Shown here: positions 59,881 through 64,000 of the stretch, in pieces
How positions within the stretch are numbered: position 1 is the stretch's first letter
Layout: each line of letters opens with the position of its first letter
The notes under the pieces: generated by a model
Seen by the model: the letters and a program-made list of their open reading frames with translations, nothing else
Told to the model about the DNA's origin: nothing
Database searches by the model: none
Assembly (NCBI RefSeq): GCF_014054525.1
Contig: NZ_CP059564.1
Location: 72,357 to 136,356 of the forward strand
DNA: 64,000 nt
Source: Alysiella filiformis
Lineage (GTDB): Bacteria; Pseudomonadota; Gammaproteobacteria; Burkholderiales; Neisseriaceae
Reading direction: 5' to 3'
Made by a program: the position numbers and the translations under genes

Positions 59881-62490
59881 TCAAGCCACTTTCCCCTCCA
59901 AAAAATCCTGCGCGAAACGTTGCAGCACGCCACCTGCCTCATAAATCAGCACCTCCTCTGCCGTATCCAAACGACAGGTAACAGGCACTTCCACCGTTTC
60001 CCCATTTGAGCGATGAATGACCAAAGTCAAATCGCAACGCGCCTCACGTTTGCCAATCACATCAAAGGTTTCCGTGCCGTCCAGTTGCAAAGTGTGGCGG
60101 TTTACACCCTCTTTGAATTGCAATGGCAACACGCCCATGCCAATCAAATTGGTGCGATGAATGCGCTCAAATCCTTCCGCCACAATCGCTTCCACACCTG
60201 CCAAACGCACGCCTTTTGCCGCCCAGTCACGGCTGGAACCTTGCCCATAATCCGCGCCCGCAATGATGATAAGTGGTTGTTTGCGATTCATATAGGTTTC
60301 AATCGCTTCCCACATACGCATCACTTTGCCGTCTGGTTCCACACGCGCCAAAGAGCCTTGCTGGGTTGTGCCATCTGGGTTTTTGACCATTTCGTTGAAC
60401 AGTTTGGGATTGGCAAAGGTGGCGCGTTGGGCGGTCAAATGGTCGCCACGATGGGTCGCGTAGGAATTGAAGTCTTCTTCGGGCAAACCCATTTTTGCCA
60501 AATATTCGCCTGCCGCGCTGTTGGGCAAAATCGCGTTAGAAGGCGACAAATGGTCGGTGGTGATGTTGTCGGGCAAAATCGCCAAGGGGCGCATGCCGCG
60601 TAAAGTGCGTTCGCCTGCCAACGCGCCTTCCCAATAGGGCGGACGGCGAATGTAGGTGGATTTTTCGCGCCATGCGTACAGGGGTGATGGCGATTTTTCG
60701 GTGTCGTTGGCGGCAAACATGGGTTCGTAAATTTGTCTAAACTGTTCGGGTTTCACAAATTTTGCCACGATTTCGTCAATTTCTTCATCGCTGGGGAAAA
60801 TGTCTTTTAAGCGGATTTCGCGTCCGTCTTCTGCCACGCCCAACACGTCTTTTTCAATGTCAAAACGAATGCTGCCTGCAATCGCATACGCCACCACCAA
60901 TGGCGGACTTGCCAAAAACGCTTGTTTGGCGTAGGGGTGAATGCGTCCGTCAAAATTGCGGTTGCCCGACAACACGGCGGTGGCGTACAAATCGCGGTCA
61001 ATGATTTCTTGTTGAATTTCAGGGCGCAATGCACCGCTCATGCCGTTGCAAGTGGTGCAGGCAAAGGCAACGATGCCAAAGCCCAATTTTTCCATTTCAG
61101 GCAGCAAACCTGCTTCTTTTAAATACAATTCTGCCACTTTTGAACCAGGGGCAAATGAGGTTTTGACCCAATCTTTTTTCTTTAAACCCAAACGGTTGGC
61201 GTTTCGTGCCAACAATGCTGCCGCCACCACATTGCGCGGATTGGAGGTGTTCGTGCAAGAGGTAATCGCGGCAATGATGACTGCGCCATCGGGCATTTTG
61301 CCGTCTGTTGGGGTTTCGTAGGGTTGCGCCAAGCCTTTGGCTGCCAAGTCGGCGGTGGCAAAGCGGGCGTGTGGGTTGCTCGGGCCCGCCATATTGCGTG
61401 TTACGCTGGACAAATCAAATTGCAACACGCGCGGATAAACGGCATTTTTCAGGCTGCCTGACCACAATCCTGCGGTTTTGGCGTAGTTTTCCACCAATTT
61501 GACTTGTTCGTCATCGCGCCCAGTTAATCGCAAATAATCAATGGTTTGTTCATCAATGGAAAACATGGCGGCGGTTGCGCCAAATTCGGGGGTCATATTG
61601 GAAATGGTGGCGCGGTCGCCAATGGACAAACTGCTTGCGCCTTTGCCAAAAAATTCCACAAACGCGCCCACCACGCGCTCTTTACGCAAAAATTCGGTTA
61701 AAGCCAACACAATATCGGTGGCGGTGATGGTGGGTTGGCGTTTGCCTGTCAATTCCACGCCCACAATATCAGGCGTACGCAACATGGACGGCAAGCCCAA
61801 CATCACGCATTCCGCTTCCAAACCGCCCACGCCCACGGAAATCACGCCCAGCGCGTCCACATGGGGGGTGTGCGAATCCGTACCCACACAAGTGTCGGGG
61901 AACGCCATGCCATTTTTCACTTGAATCACGGGCGACATTTTTTCCAAATTGATTTGGTGCATGATGCCGTTGCCTGCGGGGATTACGTCCACGTTTTCAA
62001 AGGCGGTTTTTGTCCAGTTGATGAAATGGAAACGGTCTTCGTTGCGGCGGTCTTCAATTTCGCGGTTTTTGGCGAAGGCGTTGGGGTCATCGCCACCGCA
62101 TTCCACCGCAAGCGAATGGTCCACAATCAACTGGGTTTGCACAACTGGATTGACTTTGCTGGGGTCGCCGCCTTTTTCGGCAATGGCATCGCGCAAACCT
62201 GCCAAATCCACCAGCGCGGTTTGCCCCAAAATATCGTGGCAAACCACGCGCGCGGGATACCATGGAAAATCCAATTCTTGCTTATTTTCAATTAATTGGC
62301 GCAACCAAGATTGCAAAGTGGGCAAATCCACATTGTCGGCACGATTGACCAAATTTTCCGCCAAAATGCGACTGGTGTAGGGCAATTTGTCGTATGCGCC
62401 TGCCTGAATGTCTTCAATCGCTTGTTTTGCATCAAAATAATGCAAATCACTGTTGGGTAAGGGTTTTTTGTAGATTTGATTTGGATTCAT
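59881..62490 (-). CDS. acnD: Fe/S-dependent 2-methylisocitrate dehydratase AcnD (aconitase family)
   Basis: An 869-residue protein. The N-terminus KPLPNSDLHYFDAKQAIEDI with AGAYDKLPYTSRILAENLV matches AcnD rather than AcnA, and the length (about 867) fits AcnD better than AcnA (about 890). ITSCTNTSNPRN and FACTTCNGMSGAL hold the three Cys ligands of the 4Fe-4S cluster. GADYGQGSSRDWAAKGV is the swivelling-domain signature. In propionate metabolism AcnD makes 2-methyl-trans-aconitate, needing PrpF to isomerise it; some aconitase activity is usual. prpF, prpC and prpB are not beside it here. An in-frame DUS variant encodes SGSLK (61449). Confidence 0.92.
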   Translation of the reverse strand: MNPNQIYKKPLPNSDLHYFDAKQAIEDIQAGAYDKLPYTSRILAENLVNRADNVDLPTLQSWLRQLIENKQELDFPWYPARVVCHDILGQTALVDLAGLRDAIAEKGGDPSKVNPVVQTQLIVDHSLAVECGGDDPNAFAKNREIEDRRNEDRFHFINWTKTAFENVDVIPAGNGIMHQINLEKMSPVIQVKNGMAFPDTCVGTDSHTPHVDALGVISVGVGGLEAECVMLGLPSMLRTPDIVGVELTGKRQPTITATDIVLALTEFLRKERVVGAFVEFFGKGASSLSIGDRATISNMTPEFGATAAMFSIDEQTIDYLRLTGRDDEQVKLVENYAKTAGLWSGSLKNAVYPRVLQFDLSSVTRNMAGPSNPHARFATADLAAKGLAQPYETPTDGKMPDGAVIIAAITSCTNTSNPRNVVAAALLARNANRLGLKKKDWVKTSFAPGSKVAELYLKEAGLLPEMEKLGFGIVAFACTTCNGMSGALRPEIQQEIIDRDLYATAVLSGNRNFDGRIHPYAKQAFLASPPLVVAYAIAGSIRFDIEKDVLGVAEDGREIRLKDIFPSDEEIDEIVAKFVKPEQFRQIYEPMFAANDTEKSPSPLYAWREKSTYIRRPPYWEGALAGERTLRGMRPLAILPDNITTDHLSPSNAILPNSAAGEYLAKMGLPEEDFNSYATHRGDHLTAQRATFANPKLFNEMVKNPDGTTQQGSLARVEPDGKVMRMWEAIETYMNRKQPLIIIAGADYGQGSSRDWAAKGVRLAGVEAIVAEGFERIHRTNLIGMGVLPLQFKEGVNRHTLQLDGTETFDVIGKREARCDLTLVIHRSNGETVEVPVTCRLDTAEEVLIYEAGGVLQRFAQDFLEGKVA

Positions 62491-62552
62491 GGTTTATTTC
62501 CTTTGTGTTTTTCTTGTGGGTAAAACGAGGGGGGTACTGCAAAATTGGGAGC

Positions 62553-62628
62553 GTAGGTTGGGTTGTAAACCCTACATTTTTGCCGTGATTTCGTGATTTT
62601 ATGATGTTGGGTTTGCAACCCAACCTAC
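62553..62628. repeat. Family F inverted repeat, second copy
   Basis: GTAGGTTGGGTTGTAAACCC mirrored by GGGTTTGCAACCCAACCTAC over 76 bp. It lies 60 bp upstream of acnD, inside its likely promoter region. Confidence 0.75.
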
Positions 62629-62730
62629 ATTTTTTGATTTTCAGGCAGCCTGAAAAGATATTTTACTATTTCTTTTAATTTTTCAATAATTTGGTGTATG
62701 ATGTGAACTCGGTATTTCAATCCATTACCA

Positions 62731-63120
62731 TTAAAGTTTATTGGCAATATGTCGCGTTATCGTGCCTGAATACAATAATTTCTTTAATGAATACAGGAAA
62801 AATTGACAAGCGTCCTTTTCATCTAAAAATGAAACAACATCGTATCTGTTGCCCCGTTCAGAATAAAAAACATAAAAAATGGTTTTTTCTTGATAATCTT
62901 CACAACTGATACAAATCGCATCATTTGCTTGTCCAATATCGTCCATAATCGCAAAAGTATTATTGGGAATATTCAACCGATACAAATATTCTTTTAACTC
63001 AATAATCTTATTGATATTCTTACTTAATTGGGATAAGCCCATTATGTCTTTATTGTATCCAAAATGTACCAAATTTCTTTTATTTTCAAAAAATTGCGTT
63101 ATTTTAGCCCAAATAATCAT
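62731..63120 (-). CDS. AT-rich hypothetical protein, 129 aa (possible immunity-type)
   Basis: Not recognised with confidence. The first part is helical (MIIWAKITQFFENKRNLVHF, then GLSQLSKNINKIIELKEYLYRL). An alternating strand pattern follows (TFAIMDDIGQANDAICISCEDYQEKTIFYVFYSERGNRYDVVSFLDEKD; key part YVFYSERGNRYDVVSF) with a closing helix. Small acidic proteins of this design and AT-rich composition are common among orphan immunity proteins of contact-dependent or polymorphic toxins. No toxin is adjacent. AAGGATAA precedes the ATG at 63118-63120. Confidence 0.6.
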   Translation of the reverse strand: MIIWAKITQFFENKRNLVHFGYNKDIMGLSQLSKNINKIIELKEYLYRLNIPNNTFAIMDDIGQANDAICISCEDYQEKTIFYVFYSERGNRYDVVSFLDEKDACQFFLYSLKKLLYSGTITRHIANKL

Positions 63121-63238
63121 TTAAATTATCCTTGTAATCTGATTTTCAGGCTGCCTGAAACATTTTTTCATCGCTTGACAGCCATTGCCTCAAAACCGAT
63201 AATCCCATTTTAGGTTTATTTTTATAGGAAAAATCAAA

Positions 63239-63454
63239 ATGTTAATTGAAATTAGCACATTACCGCCAGCGATTCAAGAGCAAATTTTATCGGTTAAACA
63301 AGGTGAAATCGTACAATTCATTCATCATGGCAAATTAATTGGCAGTTTCAAACGCCCCAGCGAAGATTCCTTAATGGCTGCCGCAGGTTTATTAAAAGAT
63401 TACGGCATTGACGGCTTGGAATACGAACGCCAAATTCGCAGCGAATGGGATTAA
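63239..63454 (+). CDS. Type II antitoxin (VapB/Phd-like)
   Basis: A 71-residue protein. LPPAIQEQILSVKQGEIVQF followed by HHGKLIGSFKRPSED has the short Phd/YefM- or AbrB-like strand pattern of antitoxins. The C-terminal MAAAGLLKDYGIDGLEYERQI is the helix that usually wraps the toxin. AGGAAA precedes the ATG. The PIN toxin starts 2 bp after the stop. Confidence 0.8.
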   Translation: MLIEISTLPPAIQEQILSVKQGEIVQFIHHGKLIGSFKRPSEDSLMAAAGLLKDYGIDGLEYERQIRSEWD

Positions 63455-63456
63455 AA

Positions 63457-63825
63457 ATGTATCTCATTGACACCAATATCATTATTTATCATTTGGCAAA
63501 TATGCCCCAAGCCGTGTATTTTTTGGACAATCATCGCAATCAACTTGCCATTTCCACCATTACCGTTGCCGAAGTTTTGTCCTTTCCCATGAATGATGAG
63601 ACTTTGGCAACCATGCACCGCTTTTTGGAAGACAATTTCACTTGGCTGGACGTAAGCCGCGACATCGTTTTAAAAACCGCCGAAATTCGCCGCCAAAAGA
63701 AAACCAAAACACCCGATGCACTGATTGCCGCCACCGCTTTGCAACACGGTTTGATTTTGGTCAGCCGCAACGAAAAAGATTTTAAACATTTGCCATTAAA
63801 ACTGATTAATCCAATGGGAAATTAA
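63457..63825 (+). CDS. PIN-domain ribonuclease toxin (VapC-like)
   Basis: A 122-residue protein. MYLIDTNIIIYHLANMP gives the first acidic residue (Asp of DTN), TVAEVLSFPMN the Glu, and KTPDALIAATALQHGLILVSRNEKDF the last acidic residues (PDALIAATAL). These three sites bind metal in PIN ribonucleases that cut tRNA or rRNA. I chose ATG 63457; the frame has an in-frame ATG at 63445 overlapping the antitoxin. It forms a VapBC-type pair with the gene upstream. Confidence 0.88.
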   Translation: MYLIDTNIIIYHLANMPQAVYFLDNHRNQLAISTITVAEVLSFPMNDETLATMHRFLEDNFTWLDVSRDIVLKTAEIRRQKKTKTPDALIAATALQHGLILVSRNEKDFKHLPLKLINPMGN

Positions 63826-63869
63826 CGGTTTTTTTAGGTTTTCAGGCTGCCTGAAACATTTTTCCCATT

Positions 63870-64000
63870 TTATTTTGCGGTTTCAATCATCAATTCAAAA
63901 TGATATTCTTGTGAATATTTTGCCAAAATAAGGTGTAATTGTTTAATTATTTCATCAATATAATCAAATACTTTTTCTTTTCCGCATAATGTATTCATCG
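63870..64000 (-). CDS. Partial or short AT-rich ORF at the window edge
   Basis: On the minus strand an open frame enters from beyond 64000 and ends at the stop at 63870-63872. From ATG 63996-63998 it reads MNTLCGKEKVFDYIDEIIKQ and continues HLILAKYSQEYHFELMIETAK, a short helical peptide. It could be the end of a longer gene outside the window. A DUS follows at 63841. Confidence 0.35.
   Translation of the reverse strand, partial: MNTLCGKEKVFDYIDEIIKQLHLILAKYSQEYHFELMIETAK

Noticed and set aside
59881-62490. Calling the aconitase-family gene acnA or acnB
   Set aside because: The N-terminal sequence and length match AcnD; AcnB has a different domain order.

Overview
The window looks like a chromosome segment from the Neisseriaceae, most likely the Kingella / Simonsiella / Alysiella / Conchiformibius group rather than Neisseria itself. 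The main reason is a 15-mer, TTCAGGCAGCCTGAA or its reverse complement. I counted about 49 perfect copies by eye, roughly one per 1.3 kb. It contains the AG-kingDUS (AGGCAGCCTGAA) on one strand and the AG-simDUS (AGGCTGCCTGAA) on the other. Gene content fits: acnD, a GNA33-type mltA, a standalone glycogen cluster, and dRS3 repeats of the neisserial type (ATTCCC-N8-GGGAAT). Base composition is moderate to low in GC, with a few AT-rich orphan genes.

Layout. 1-9.2 kb: glycogen metabolism on the + strand (3' part of glgB, glgC, glgA, glgP), interleaved with a tiny zinc-ribbon ORF, a patatin-like lipoprotein and a small membrane protein. 9.2-17.5 kb: repeat mosaic, then pepA, bioY, mltA, a LysM lysozyme-like protein paired with an LprI-LysM protein (possible effector/immunity pair), glutathione peroxidase and rpsO. 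17.5-36.8 kb: tRNA (CAU), dnaK with heat-shock-type promoters, a DciA-like protein, an HGSNAT-like acyltransferase, two paralogous solute-binding lipoproteins, miaB, a glycosyltransferase, gloA, fabH, galE, a HigBA-type toxin-antitoxin pair, trpG, a methylthioadenosine phosphorylase-family gene, a LOG-family gene, uvrD and a CZB-domain protein.

36.97-47.15 kb: a 10.2-kb integrated element at the 3' end of tRNA-Leu(GAG). It is bounded by 42-bp direct repeats, with matching candidate integrase arm sites just inside both ends. It encodes a P4-type integrase, an AlpA regulator, a zinc-ribbon/Toprim primase, a DUF927 helicase and an OB-fold SSB-like protein, and no phage structural genes. It also carries three iteron-like arrays, including 17 copies of GTTTCGTTAC phased at about 21 bp, and a candidate C4/CI-type structured RNA. 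I read it as a replicating phage satellite (P4/PICI-like) and regard it as the most notable system in the window.

47.1-64 kb: secG, tpiA, a FucP-type sugar transporter, beta-carbonic anhydrase, nth, rsfS-rlmH, then a nucleoside salvage group (deoA, deoC, a NupC-type transporter, cdd, deoD) that would turn imported nucleosides into bases plus acetaldehyde and glyceraldehyde-3-phosphate. The end holds an HI_0552-like gene, acnD, AT-rich orphan genes and a VapBC pair.

The intergenic regions are unusually rich in miniature inverted-repeat families (called A to F here), several nested in one another. One nesting shows a clean 9-bp target duplication, and several family A ends merge with DUS half sites.
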